The notes under the pieces: model-generated | The model's input: only the letters and a program-made list of their open reading frames with translations | What the model was told of the DNA's origin: nothing | Database searches by the model: none | Shown: piece by piece, positions 23,961-35,562 of the stretch | How positions within the stretch are numbered: the stretch's first letter is position 1 | Layout: each line of letters opens with the position of its first letter | From: Phanerochaete sordida | Taxonomy: Eukaryota; Basidiomycota; Agaricomycetes; Polyporales; Phanerochaetaceae | Length of the DNA stretch: 64,000 nucleotides | Direction: 5' to 3' | NCBI GenBank assembly: GCA_019973155.2 | Contig: BPQB01000020.1 | Span: 372,001 to 436,000 of the forward strand | Made by a program: the position numbers and the translations under genes

Positions 23961-26900
23961 TTAGGCATCTACACCAGACGTAGGGAAGAATCCTGTATGG
24001 CGCCAGTTCCTAACCCATTTGTCAACAAGCGTGGGCCAGTCGACTTCGATGGAATCGTTCGCGCGTTTGATGAGCTGCTGGGCAACTGTCACGCTGTACT
24101 TCGGCTCAGCGGGTCCGCTGGGCGCGTCGATGTACTGGCAAACACATTAGAATGGTCTGCCACTGCTTTCTGAATCATGCTACAAACCTTCTTCTGCCAC
24201 AGGTCCAGCAGATTCGCAGTTGCGGCGTCGAGGCCGCCCTCCGCCTGCAGCGCACGCAGACGCTCCATCCACTCCGTGGGCGACACATCTTCGAAACGGT
24301 GGCCGGCACCGCGAAGAAAGGTCAGGAGCTCAGACCACGGCAGAAGCTCGTCGTTGAGAACGTGTATGATCGGCATTTCGCTGCTTTCCCCTGCATCCAG
24401 CTCCGTAAACGCGAGGTCGGCGATGTGCTTGAGCATACGCGCCGCGATGTTGTACGGCAGCAGCGACAGCTCCTGCTCGAATCCTGCATCAACAAGGGCA
24501 TCGACCGCAGCGCGTCCGCACGCACCTCGTTCCCGAGCATCGGCAGACAGCTGGTGCGCTTCGCGCTCGCGAGGAGCAGCGGCCACGCCTCGCTCTCGTT
24601 CCAGCGCCCGTCGTCCGTCGCGCCGCAGAGCTGGCCGAGGCGCGCGACGGCGACGCGCCCGCGCAGCGCCGTCGCGTGTGCGCTCTCACACAGGTGCTCT
24701 GCGACCCATTTCGAGCGCGCGTAGCCCAGCGGGGCGGCCGCGCGCTCGTGCTCTGGCAGCCGCTCGTAGACGATGTTGTTGGCGTCGCCGGAGTGGGCGG
24801 CGGCGGACGTGCTGGAGCAGAAGATGAGGCGGGCGCTGCGATGTGTGTGACAGGCCAGGTCCAAGAGGTGGCGCAGACCTAGGCCAGCCCCGAGTGAGTT
24901 TCGTCCCAGGCTCTTCGTGTGAGGACGGACCTTTCAGAGCTGGCTCGAAGCTCTCCAGGCTCAACGCAAAGTTGACTGGCCAGGCAACCTGGACAAATTT
25001 CAGACAGTGGGGATCAAACTCACAATTCAGACGCACATGAATTATGGTGACAGCGGTTTCGGCCATCTTTCGGTAGTCAGCGTCTTGAATGCCCAAGCTC
25101 TCCTTGGTTAGCTCCGCTGCGAGTGCTGTCACCCGATGTTGAAGCTCCTCGAAAGTGGACCGGTCTTTGCGATGCTCGATGCTGCCAAAAATGCGTCGAA
25201 GGGCATGGGCATCGTCAGAAGCCCTGACCAGGGCAAAGATATGGAGGTCCGTCGTAGTCAGGTAGTGCATCATGAGGTGCACGCCCAGCGAGCCCGTAAC
25301 ACCAGTTATGACCTAAAGATCGTAAATGAAGGCATAGCGCAAAGAGAGAATGACGGTCCTCACAATGGCATCTCCTTCATCCGCATTGCTGCTTGGCTGC
25401 CTGAACGAACTTTCGTTCAAGCCAAGGTCGATATCGTCTGCAAAGGTGTACAACTTCAGCAACTTGCGCATCACTTGATGTTGAAATTGCTCGTTCGACT
25501 CGTGCGACGGAGTAGAGACATTCCCTGCACGAATCTCCAGGATATGGCTGGCCAGTCTGTTACCCTTCAATAAGACAGCTTACAGTTGCGGTGCATCGAT
25601 AAGCTTACCTTGTGATAGACGGATGCTCGAACACAACATTAGAGGCAAGACTAACTCCACAGTTGGCCACCAGCTGCAGAGTGATCAGCCACGACGGTTC
25701 GTCGAGAAAATGCATTCAAACACTGACCTTTTGCAAATCACTGCGAACCAGAATAGCTTGAACAGAGTCAAGCCCCGCGTTGAACAGGTCGACATCATCT
25801 GTAGGGCCAGTTCGCTGGTGATCACCGGCGTGAGGGTTCTGCCGGCGTGCTCTCGCGACAGCACTGCGGATGTAATCCTTCATAGCCTCGCCCTCGTCGA
25901 ACGCGCCATAGACGATCTCCTCTGCCGTAACATCGCCGCTTTCCAAACGTCGGTACGCCTCTTTAATCAGAGCAGCGAAAACATGCAGCGCCGTCGGTCT
26001 GACGACAGACCCCTTGCTTGTCTTCGGAATCTTCCTCGCGTCTTCTGCGGTGAGGATGACGACGAGCTGCTCCGGGATGCAGGCGTACGACGCGCTGGTG
26101 TTGTTGACAATGCGGACGCGTTCGAGGATTTCTGTCCTTGTGACGGCAGGGGACGCAGGCACGATGAGTACGCCTAGGGCAGGGCGCTCTGCTCCGAAGA
26201 CGATGGCCTCGGAGATGGCGGGGCAGGCCCGAAGGGCGGTTTCGAGAGGGTTTGCTGACGCTTTCTTCCCTGTCATCTACATTCAACCATTAGCGGAGGA
26301 AGCCACAGTGGAAGAACGGAGACTCACTAGAACGATAATGTCGTCGGTACGCCCGTGGTAGCGCCAGGTGTTCGGTTTGGTCGGGTGTTTGGCGTACAAG
26401 TCACCGCTGGCGAAGCTGCCATCGGGACGATTAGACACGACCTAAGGGCCAACGTGAGGAGCAACTGCAGTCGTGAGAAAGGGAGGACGCACTCTGGTGG
26501 ACCACTGCTTGTCGACGACAAGCTCGGACAAGTCCTCGTCCGCGGAGTCGCTGACGGGCTCGAAGTGCAGCAGCTCCAAGCCAAGTCCATCGTTGCGCAG
26601 CCAGATCCACTCTTTGTCGTGGTCGTAGTCACGATGAGAGCTCATGAGGACTGTGCATCATGGGTCAGTGGGTATGCAGGCAGGGAGCGCGGGGTTACGC
26701 ACATCCGCATTCACTGGAACCCAGGCGACTGACAAGGTTAACACCTTGGTTCACCATGCGGTCTCCCACTGTCCCGCATATCAGCTCACTATCGCGCAGA
26801 TTATACGGCGCGCCACTTACAGAGTTCCGGAAGCGGCGCTCCGCCGGTACTGACTAGATCCATGGTCTGCAACATCTGAAGCCCACTTGAGTTTTCGGCG

Positions 26901-28007
26901 AGCATCTTGAGGATGTAGGGGACAGAAAGGAACGCGTGGGCATCGGGGCATACAGAAAGAGCTCCGGTGATGTTCGACACTGTCATAGGGTAGACAGACG
27001 AAAAGAGGTAGAGCGTGGAGAGTGCGTTCATAGAACGGAGCAAGTCGGCACTACCGCCCTGATGAAGAAAATGATAAACCTTCACCGACTCGCTCTGAAG
27101 GGCACACCACGTACGTGGAATAACGGAGTGGTCGTGAAGGCAGGCTTTCCAGGCATGCATGGGATCGCTTCCGTCCAGATGCGATGCGGATGGTATATTG
27201 GCTACAAATGCCACGAAAAGCATCAGCACAGGTCGGACGATTGCCACCTTCATGCTCACTTTCGGCATACCAGTCGAGCCGCTAGTATGCATGACAAGCG
27301 CTGTCAAGTCTTTCTCGTAGAGTGGGTGCAGGCTTGTAGTGAGGTGAGCGGCATCGGAAGCTTTGTACGTCCATGCCGTTCGGGATGCCATAGGCACAAG
27401 CGTGATCCCAGTCGAGCCATCGTTGGCTTTCTGGCCCTGCTCAAGAAGTGAAGGGTGGCAAATGATGTGGCTGGCTGAGGTGGCGCGGCACAGATGGGTT
27501 ATCGCGTCCGTCGTGTTCTGTGGCCTTTAGAGCGGGCGTGAGACGAGATAATGGGGAGATAGACAACACTGACGCTAGCAGCAAAACTCCGTATCCCATT
27601 CGGAATGCAGCGAAGAGAGTTATTAGGAGGTCCGCGCAGCTGGGAGACAACAGGGCAATGATTCGGTCGCTTCTGACTCCAGGCGCTCGGAAAGTCATGG
27701 TGGTGTGGTCCGCATAGTAGAGCGCAACGCAGTTGCTGGCAGACAGGAGGGAGCGAAAGGCTAATAGTGTAAAATGAGACAATACACCGACGACTTTCAG
27801 AGTGTACTCACTGAAAGTCAGAAGACTCCATCGGTCCTGAGAGAGATCGAATTCAGCGAACCCTGCGACGCAGACCTCGGGATGTGAGGTAGCTCGGTGC
27901 TCGAGCAGGTGGTTGAGTGATAAGATATTATGAGGGCTCTTCTCATTGAACTCTTGCGCTTGAGACGCAGTGCATGTCAAGTACGATGGATGAGCACTGC
28001 TCGCCAT
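23961..28007 (-). CDS. NRPS-like adenylation-thiolation-reductase enzyme
   Basis: About 16 exons encode roughly 1,080 residues, start MASSAHPSYLTC at 28007 and stop at 23961. An adenylation domain carries LVMHTSGSTGMPK (core A3), STGGAPLPE, SRLGSSECG (A5) and WRYHGRTDDIIVL with GKKASANPLE (A7/A8). A carrier domain follows with DLFNAGLDSVQA, where the Ser takes phosphopantetheine. The C-terminal reductase has VITGVTGSLGVHL (NADPH loop), a Ser/Thr patch FCSSTSAAAHS and the YARSK catalytic Tyr/Lys. Such enzymes activate a carboxylic or amino acid, load it, and release it as an aldehyde or alcohol; the substrate cannot be read here. Every exon I traced joins in frame, so the gene looks intact. 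No other biosynthetic gene is adjacent. The family is common in basidiomycetes. Confidence 0.88.
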
Positions 28008-28065
28008 CGTCGCATCCAGATAGAGAGCGAGGAGATACTAAGCATGTAGCTCGCCCTGGGGAACT

Positions 28066-28072
28066 CTTTATA
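28066..28072 (-). promoter_or_regulatory. TATA-like box of the NRPS-like gene
   Basis: Minus-strand TATAAAG about 60 bp upstream of the ATG at 28007. Position and match are reasonable for a core promoter; no transcript data. Confidence 0.4.
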
Positions 28073-28496
28073 GCGTGTATTTCTACCATCTGGGTACACA
28101 CCAAGCCTGACTTGTACTGGACATCATGTCAATGAGATGGCGTGACAGTGAATCAAGAGGAAGTAACCTTACCAGAAAGCATGAAGGTCGCAGAGCCGCT
28201 CGATGACCTCAGGAAAGAACACTATCGTATCGAGGAGAGTGAGAACGAATGAGCCTCAGCTGACCGCTCAGATAACCTACCTTCACACGGTGTTCACCCA
28301 GCACTTCTCACAATATTTCCCCCCGTTTCAAGACGGCGGTTGGGCGGAGAGGTGTCTGGACAAGGACTGGAGCCGCCTCGAAATCGCCCGCATTTTATTT
28401 GTCGCTGTTTGCGCTGGGACAGACGCCCGTGCCGCATTCGTCCGAGGGTCTGCCCGACGACCTCACTCTCAACAGCACCGTCGTCCATCCTCGAAA

Positions 28497-28817
28497 ATGG
28501 CCATCGCACCCATCACCGGCAAGCTCAGGAAGCGTTTCTGGCTCGACCTCACCTGTGCCCTCGGCCTCGGTGCCTCTGCGGGCTACGCGTTCTGGTGAGT
28601 GCGCGACCGTGGTAAGGCCGCTGCACGAGGAGTGCTGACCGCGACTCCCCTATAGGTACGGTGTCCACCTGAAGAGCGGTGAGTGACCGGCTTCGCGTTT
28701 TGCACGATGCAAACTGTGTGTATGAGCGGGTGCGCTGATACGCCTTCCCCAGTTCAACGCCAGGAGGAGTACTACCTCAAGCTCGAGCGCGCCAAGCGTC
28801 AGACCGGCGACGTCTAA
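28497..28817 (+). CDS. COX9: cytochrome c oxidase subunit VIIa (Cox9 type)
   Basis: Three exons, 28497-28594, 28656-28678 (23 nt) and 28753-28817, encode 61 residues. The sequence starts MAIAPITGKLRKRFWLDLT, then a single transmembrane helix (ALGLGASAGYAFWYGVHLK) and a charged tail rich in Glu, Lys and Arg. Length, the near-invariant N-terminal APITG and the helix position fit fungal subunit VIIa/Cox9, a small inner-membrane subunit of respiratory complex IV. No cleavable presequence is needed in this family. It is divergent from the NRPS-like gene, with 489 bp of shared upstream sequence, and convergent with the J-protein gene. Confidence 0.9.
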
Positions 28818-29097
28818 ACCGCGTAGCACACGCAATGTACACACCCGCACGAACTGGAACTACAATTGCTCCATGCTAGCACTCCTGGACTCGATAATCT
28901 ATTGTTCTGAGGCAGAGTGAATGATAGATGTGGCGGGCACGAGAAGACAGCTGAGGTAGCGTTGCGCGTCGAGCTATTAAACCGTGTCCATTGCTGTCCA
29001 CGCGAGATATATCCAACATACATCCTCCAACATATACACTACCGACTGCATGAAAGCGTAAAAGGACGAGAACATGTAATAAATTACGACAGACGGA

Positions 29098-30645
29098 TCA
29101 ATGCAGCAAGCCCAGCTTCCGCAGCTCGTCGCAGCTCTCGATAGGCTCCGCATCTATTCGGCGCACCTTCTCCCAGTCCGTGCCGATGCCAAACATGCCC
29201 ACCTCCAGGTTTTTCCGCCGTTCTTTCTGGTCCACGCCCCTCTGGCAGCGGGCGTAGAGGTCCGAGGTGTACGCCCTCTCCACGTTGGACTCGAACTTCT
29301 TCAGCTCGGGACCAGGCTTTCGCTCAGTGCGCGCGAGCTCTGCGGCGATAGGGTGCCCCGAGAACTCGGCCGCGTTAACGTGATACTTGATGCCCAAGCC
29401 GTTCGTTGTCCGCTCGACGTTGTATCGCGGCGTTGCCGAGAACGAGAACCGCGGGTCAGGCGTCGGTGGTGTGCTGAATAGGCTGGGCAGGGCATTGAGG
29501 AGGGAGAAGCCAAACAGAATGAAGAGAGGCAGGAGCTGGACGAAGATGGAGCGGGGCTCTGCGTTCTGGCGCTGCTGCTGTTGCGCATTCGTCCGTACCC
29601 GCGTAGTGCGGAACCCGCCAGGGCCAAATGACGCACTGAACACTGATGTCCGGTCAGTATAGCAGAGATCTCCGTTACACATAGGTAGCACTCACTAGGG
29701 CCACCGCCGAATGACCCGCCTGGCCCCATCCCGCCGCCGAAGAACATATTGAATAAGTCTTCCGGACTCATCTCGCCCTCAAATGACTGCCCGAACGGTG
29801 TGCCTCCAAAGTTCGACGTCGCTCGTGAGAATGACGGCTGCCCACCCCCACCGAAACGCGACTCTGGGTCAGAGCCGTGCTGGTCGTACGCCGCCCTCTT
29901 TTGCGGGTCTACCAAAGGGGAAGATCAGCACTTTCAGCGTTCAGACGCAGATGGTGGGAACGCACCAGACAGGACCTGGAAAGCCTTCGAGACCACTAGA
30001 CAAAGCGTTTAGCTCAAGCTCTAAGAGCAGACATACGCACACGAGGGAGGGGACGTACTCTTGAACGCTTCATCAGCTCCTGGTGCACCATTCTTGTCAG
30101 GATGCAATCCCAGGGCAAGCTGGGGGAGGTCAACATCTTGAGTGTAAAGAGAAGGTCTGCAGTCGCACCTTTCGGTATGCCTTCTTCACTTCGGCCTCCT
30201 CGCAGTCCTTCTTCAGTGACAGGATCTCATAGTATTCCGTCACTTTGCACGCTCGTATCCGCTTCACCATCGCCGCCTGCTCCGGAGTGTAGTCCCTCTT
30301 CTTCTCCTCCACCTTCGCCTTCCCATTGGCCTTCCCGTTCGCCTGTGCGCTCGACTCCGTGTGCCGGTGACGGGTGCCTGCGGACGACGGGTGCGCCTCT
30401 GCCGACGACGAGAATGCTGTGCTCGCGCCCGCGGACGACGATGCCGAAGATGAAGAAGGCTCCGCAGCGTCTGGTTGTTCTGCAATCTCGACCTCGAGGA
30501 CCTCGAGGAGCTTCGTGCCCTCGGGCGTCGCGAACAGGCTCAAGGACTTGTGGCAGAACCGCTTCGCAGAGGCGAGGTTGCCCGCGTTGCGGTGCTTCTG
30601 CGCAATAGCGAGGCATTTGATCGCCTCGTCTTTGTTGCTCTCCAT
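29098..30645 (-). CDS. ER-anchored J-domain protein (DUF1977, Hlj1/DNAJB12 type)
   Basis: First exon 30169-30645, then several short exons through 29098. The N-terminus is a TPR-like helical segment (MESNKDEAIKCLAIAQKHR), followed by a Ser/Ala linker and a full J domain: YYEILSLKKDCEEAEVKKAY, LALGLHPDKNGAPGADEAF with the HPD tripeptide, and FQVLSDPQKRAAYDQHG. A Gly/Phe-rich segment (MFFGGGMGPGGSFGGG) precedes one membrane helix (VQLLPLFILFGFSLLNAL) and a DUF1977-like tail with YNVERTTNGLGIKYHV. The order matches yeast Hlj1 and human DNAJB12/B14, which recruit Hsp70 to the cytosolic face of the ER for membrane-protein quality control. Divergent from the F-box gene by 258 bp. Confidence 0.92.
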
Positions 30646-30903
30646 GGTGGGTATACCTGCGCGAGAGGACGAGGAGGCTGGGGACAGAGGGAGGTGGTGT
30701 GTGAACGTAGCCTCGGTGCGCTGTGCCGCTGGAAGGCGCCTATTGCCAGTAGCTTTGAATGGGGTAAGAAGCTCCGTTGAAGGGGGTAAGTAAAGCTGTA
30801 AGTCCGATGCTTACCCAAATACAAGACCTTCTATGCCCGATGACATCAGCATCAGGCCGGTGTTGAGTCTACTAACTCTCATTTATACCACCAAGTGCCA
30901 TAC

Positions 30904-32719
30904 ATGACCATCCCGCCAGTGAAGAAGCCGCCATCAGAGGACGAGCTGAAGAATTTACAGCCTGTCGACACTCCAGCTGATGATGAAGATGTCGCAGACG
31001 ATGAGGAAGCCGTAGAGGACGACGACGAGGATGGCATGGAAGCTTTGTAATGATTCCCAGGCCTGATCATCCTTGCCATGGCTCATGAAGAGGTCTCTTT
31101 GCCAGGGCACAAGGCCAGCCGCGCAAGGTGCCCACAGAGGAGCCACAGGCGGATGGTACCACCGCTGAGGAGCTCGCGCGATTCCGAGAGGAATGGAGGG
31201 CCGACCTCGATATGCGGAGGAAGCGTGCAGGCTCTACGCAGGCGGGCCCGTCCGCTGACACACAGCCCGCCAGCACCTCCGAGCAAGCAAAACTTGACAC
31301 TACAGTCACGTCGCCACCGAAGCGTTCTGCGCAACCCGTGTCGCCCACCTCTGCAGCCGATAGCACGCCCGGCACGTCGCGCGGCCCCGGCTTCACCGCG
31401 CCGCTTCCGCGCACCGTCGCGAAGGCGCTCGAGATCTACAAGCAGGCCGTCGCGCACGAGCAGCGCAGCGAGCTCGACCAGGCGCTGCGGCTCTACAGAC
31501 AGGCCTTCCGGATACACGAAGATGTCGCGCGGCTGTACGAGCGGCTCGAGTTCCAGTCGCTGCATGTGATGCCCGTCGATGCCGCGGCCTTTGCGCAGGC
31601 GCAGCGCGACCAACACAAGGCGTCCGTCGACATGGCGCGCCTCGCGCACGATATGGACAAGCTGCACGTCTCGGCGGACGACGCGGGTGGTGTTGCCGTG
31701 ACCCTGCCCGCGCACCATGGTGTCGTGACAGGCACCCTTGCGAGCATCATGGCCTCATGGACAGTAGCTGATCTCAAATTCGAGCCGGAAGACGAGAAGC
31801 AGCCCGTTCATCTCCAAACGCTTCCAGACGAGCTTCTCGTCGACATTCTGGAATTCCTGGACACAACTACGCTTGAGCGATTCGCGTCCATTAATCGCAA
31901 GGCTCGTGTACTCACCTTGGATTCCTCGTTGTGGAGGTACGATGGGATCACTACGTAACACTCCTCTCATTGACCGCCAAGCCACCCAGACGATTTGTGG
32001 TCTCGATATATCAATCACCACAGATTGGTGAAGACGAAGATGTCACAGACCTGGTGGAAAAATACAAGGGCGATTTTCGGCGGGTCTACATCGAGCACCC
32101 GCGCATTCGGCTTGATGGCGTGTACATCGCTGTTTGCCACTACATGTATGTAGCATCTCGTAATATATTTATTTGGTCCCTGATAACTGCTTATAGCCGC
32201 AACGGTCTGAGTGAAAATGCGTGGGTCAACGTCAGCCATCTGGTCACGTACCACCGATACCTGTGAGCATCATGCTGTGTGTATTGCGATCACGCTAAAC
32301 TCTGTCGTGTTAAGTCGCTTCTATCCAAACGGAGAGGTCCTGTCGCTCCTCGCGAATGAAGAGGTCTCGCCGCAGTCCGTCATTCCGGTGCTCAAGCCGA
32401 CGCTGCGCATGAAGGTAAGCAACAGTCAGACACTGTAGCCGTACGTCGCGCTCATGGGTTGTGTCAGGGCTTCTTCATCGGAAGCTGGAGGCTCGAGGGG
32501 ACCACGGTGTACATCACCGACCTCATGGACCCCAGCGGGGGCGCCATGCGCTACTCGTTCCAGATGGTGCTCGAACTGCGCTCGCGGCCGCTCGGCCGGT
32601 GGAACAAGCTCGATTTCCGCACGTACGACTCTGTGTCGCTCACGAGCGGCGAGGCGACCCCGCTCGCACTGAAGAACGACAGGCCGTTCTGGTTCTCGAA
32701 GGTCAAGTCGTACGCCTAG
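30904..32719 (+). CDS. F-box protein, FBXO9/Hrt3/Pof7-like
   Basis: Six exons (30904-31046, 31106-31936, 31990-32145, 32197-32262, 32315-32414, 32468-32719) encode 515 residues. An acidic N-terminus leads to a helical TPR/MIT-like segment (RTVAKALEIYKQAVAHEQRS), then the F-box (LQTLPDELLVDILEFLDTTT, FASINRKARVLTLDSSLWR). The C-terminal half has RRVYIEHPRIRLDGVYIAVC, ENAWVNVSHLVTYHRYLRF, FYPNGEVLSLLANEE and LKPTLRMKGFFIGSW, the conserved beta-rich region of the FBXO9 family. These proteins are substrate receptors of SCF ubiquitin ligases; the substrate is unknown here. The acceptor before FYPNG and the others all close in frame. Confidence 0.88.
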
Positions 32720-32948
32720 CGTAAGGTCGCATGGCTTGCGCATACGATGGTTGGAACAATACGCACATAGAGAGGAGCAAAGGGTGTAAAAATTGTATAG
32801 TAACCAATAAACGTGGATGTAACGGTTGGACATAACCACAGCACCTGCCTCACTAGGACAACTTGCTTAGTCAGGTATTCGCACGCTCATAAAGCGCGAA
32901 GGTGAAGCGCCGGGTCCTCCAGCTTGTCTCGGACTCTCATCTCGCCCT

Positions 32949-34380
32949 CTATGCTCTCGCGTTTCGCTTCGGAAGGGGTCGTCGTCGCTGTCTCTGTGGT
33001 GTCTGGCGTTTCTTGTTGCTCCACATAATTTGTTGGTCGTGGAGGATGGGAGTTGCGTCATGTTCTCTGCTGCTTGTAGAGTTCTCTGTTCTCTCGAGGA
33101 ACAGTCATGTTTCTCGTGAATGCAAGTTCACCGGCCTTGGGACCCTTCAAGACGTCTCTTCCATCTCGCGAACGCACAAGCTCGATGTCGAGGTAAATAT
33201 ATGTCTGGCTCTGTTCTTGTGCTCCAGTCGTTGTGTCCCTCAGTCCGCTGCCCTCGATGATCTTCGTGAGCATGTCTCATAGTCATCGCCGCCGTTGCAG
33301 GAAGGCAAGTTCAGTACATTTTATTCTCTTGGTACGCGGACATCGTTCATCCTACTCTTGCCTCATATCAGATCGCGTATGCTCTGTCGCTTTCACCGAG
33401 CGACTAGCACCCGAGGACGTCTTGAATGTGGCTCGTGATGCATCTTCAGGGCGTCCAGGCTACCTTCACCGCTGATGGTACCATGATCAGCGTCGTCGTC
33501 GTTGTCTTCGTCGCGTCGTTGCTATCCGGTCTGTGAAGACCTGGGTCTAGGTATGCACGGTAATTGCTGCTTGAGCTATGGTGTGCCGTCTCGTCTGCAC
33601 CAGCGAGCTATCGAGTATCGTCCCGTACATTCATGCCATCAGCAAGCCCATGTCATACCTGCACTCTTGTCCCCCTTGCGACACATGCCTTGCTCTCGAA
33701 ACTCGGATGCTCTCCCCCATGCCCTATCCTCTGGCACTGTATCGCCTTGGAGTCGACAACGGACCGGTCCTTCACCTCGAGCAGCGCGATCCGCTGCTGC
33801 TCGCTGTACGTTATCGCCTCCCGCGAAGAAACTTGCCTGCCATGCGGAGCACTGGTGGGCCGCTCTAGCTGATACTCTATCCCACACGGTACATCATTAA
33901 ACCTTTACTTTGTTCCACAGATGGCACCTGCGCTGCAATGCCTCCCGCGGGTATGCCGTACCTGATGCCGAGGTTGCCTTGGGGCTGCTTCATCGTTCGC
34001 CTTGGGAAACGTGCCTCCGCTGCCAACTCTCCGCAGTGGTCACCAGACACGATGAAGCGCCCCCGCAAGTGTGCTAGTCGAACCTTCGTTCACAGGATTA
34101 CTTTTCGCGCCTGATGTACACTGACGTGTATGCGGTCAACGGGGGTGGGTAGCATGCTAATAGTGTTCGGAAGTGGAGAGTTACGCCACCACTCGTGAGA
34201 CATCGTTGGGCTGTCTAGGGTCCTTGGACATCGCGTTTCCGTCAGAAGGTGGGTGAGTAGCGCAGCCTCTCACGTTGAAGGTAAGCTGAGCAATGGATCT
34301 CCAACTTCGAACGCTTCAACATCAATACGGCCACCCCATATATCGCCCGTGAGAAGGAGGTCGGCTGGGGGTGTTGGCAT
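32949..34380 (-). CDS. probable multi-exon gene, function unknown
   Basis: This stretch looks empty in single frames but contains strong minus-strand exons once split. Good blocks are MPTPPADLLLTGDIWGGRID (from 34380), MSHEWWRNSPLPNTISML, KQPQGNLGIRYGIPAGGI, then EAITYSEQQRIALLEVKD running to SKAIQCQR near 33730, and GEGSLDALKMHHEP near 33450. Joins with in-phase GT-AG pairs exist at 33859-33915, 34073-34120 and near 34180-34290, and a 47-nt intron near 33085-33131 removes an in-frame stop and leads to a basic C-terminus ending at 32949. Codon use (AAG, GAG, CTC, GTC) is typical of genes here. The segment before and including the Cys pair vaguely recalls short zinc-finger proteins of basidiomycetes, but a full finger is not visible. 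Exon set and start are unresolved; decay is possible. Confidence 0.35.
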
Positions 34381-35482
34381 TGCAATCACCGTCAAGGGTA
34401 GAGTTCAATTTTGGCGTGGATCCTTCCTCTAGGTTACCTCTACAGAGCGGTACCTTGCGGTCGTCCGCGCAGTGGATCGCGCCCATGCCTGCGCGGGCTC
34501 GTCTCGTGCTCATGCCGGGAAACCACGCTGGCTCATCCATACCACATCCGTGGCCCGTCCCGCTCACTTCCGCGGAGCAGCGTCTGCCCGCCGCTGGTTA
34601 CGGTGAGCGACCCAAAAGCCACAAACGTGTGCATTTACTGATTGGAAATGCAGTTACGCAAAGGTCCACCGAGATTCGTCAAGCCATCTCCTCATGGCCT
34701 GTATACACCGCAGGTCTGGAGCATGTCCATTACCCCCCTTGTTTCTCGCTACCGACCAGTCGCTCTCCCCTTTTACTGCTTTGGTCGCCCTCGGGTGCCG
34801 ACGGATTTGCGATACTGTACCGCCGTACTCGGCCTGCATGCCGCTGCTTCAAGGCGCTTCGCGAGACGCCCCTCTTGCCTTGGTGCTTTGCGACTGGCTC
34901 ACGGTAAGAGGCCGCTACACGGTGCGTCACACATAGCTAATGTCTTCACGACCACGATACGCCCACAGGAAGGCACGAAAAACATCCGGACTCCACGACG
35001 AAATCAGCTCAGCCACCCGAAGACGTCTTGCGTCTTGTTCGACATGCGTCCTCCTACACTCCTCAGACAACTTCTCCGGCAGCACGCGTCGTTACTTGAG
35101 GCAAATCAATAACCTCCATTACCATCCAGTGTACATTGAGCGACATGGATTGCACTCCTTGGACTGTGTCTTTCTCTTCTGTGAGGCCAAGGAACTGCCC
35201 CCATTCACTCACCCACCGGGTTCCTACCACCACAATCAACAATTTGCCTTCGTTTGGAACACACCAGCGCGATTCTTGATATCTCTTGCACAGACTTCAA
35301 GGCTCGTGGTACGTATCGGTCGACGGAGACGATCGCTCCAAGAAAAAGGGTCCTTCCCGATGAATCTGTCATGGGCGTGCTACCGCAAATTATGAGGCAA
35401 GCGGTGACCAGGATTTTGTGGACCTAACGGGATTTCAGCCGCATATTGCGCGTGGTACGTGTTATTCCGCCCCTTCGTGAGG
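34381..35482. other. region without a resolved gene
   Basis: Contains plus-strand splice-like pairs (for example GTGAGC at 34612 with TGCAG at 34653, and GTAAGA at 34903 with CCCACAG near 34969) and open blocks on both strands. I could not assemble a convincing protein. The last 200 bp are presumably the promoter of the cyclase gene. Confidence 0.35.
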
Positions 35483-35490
35483 TATAAAAG
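35483..35490 (+). promoter_or_regulatory. TATA box of the cyclase gene
   Basis: TATAAAAG located 80 bp before the ATG at 35563, a near-consensus eukaryotic TATA box. Such boxes are typical of regulated rather than constitutive promoters. Confidence 0.6.
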
Positions 35491-35562
35491 CTCACTGGGA
35501 CGCATACAGAGCTCTCACTCCCGCCTCCAACCCTCCATCGCTTACCTGAAGCTCACATCGCC

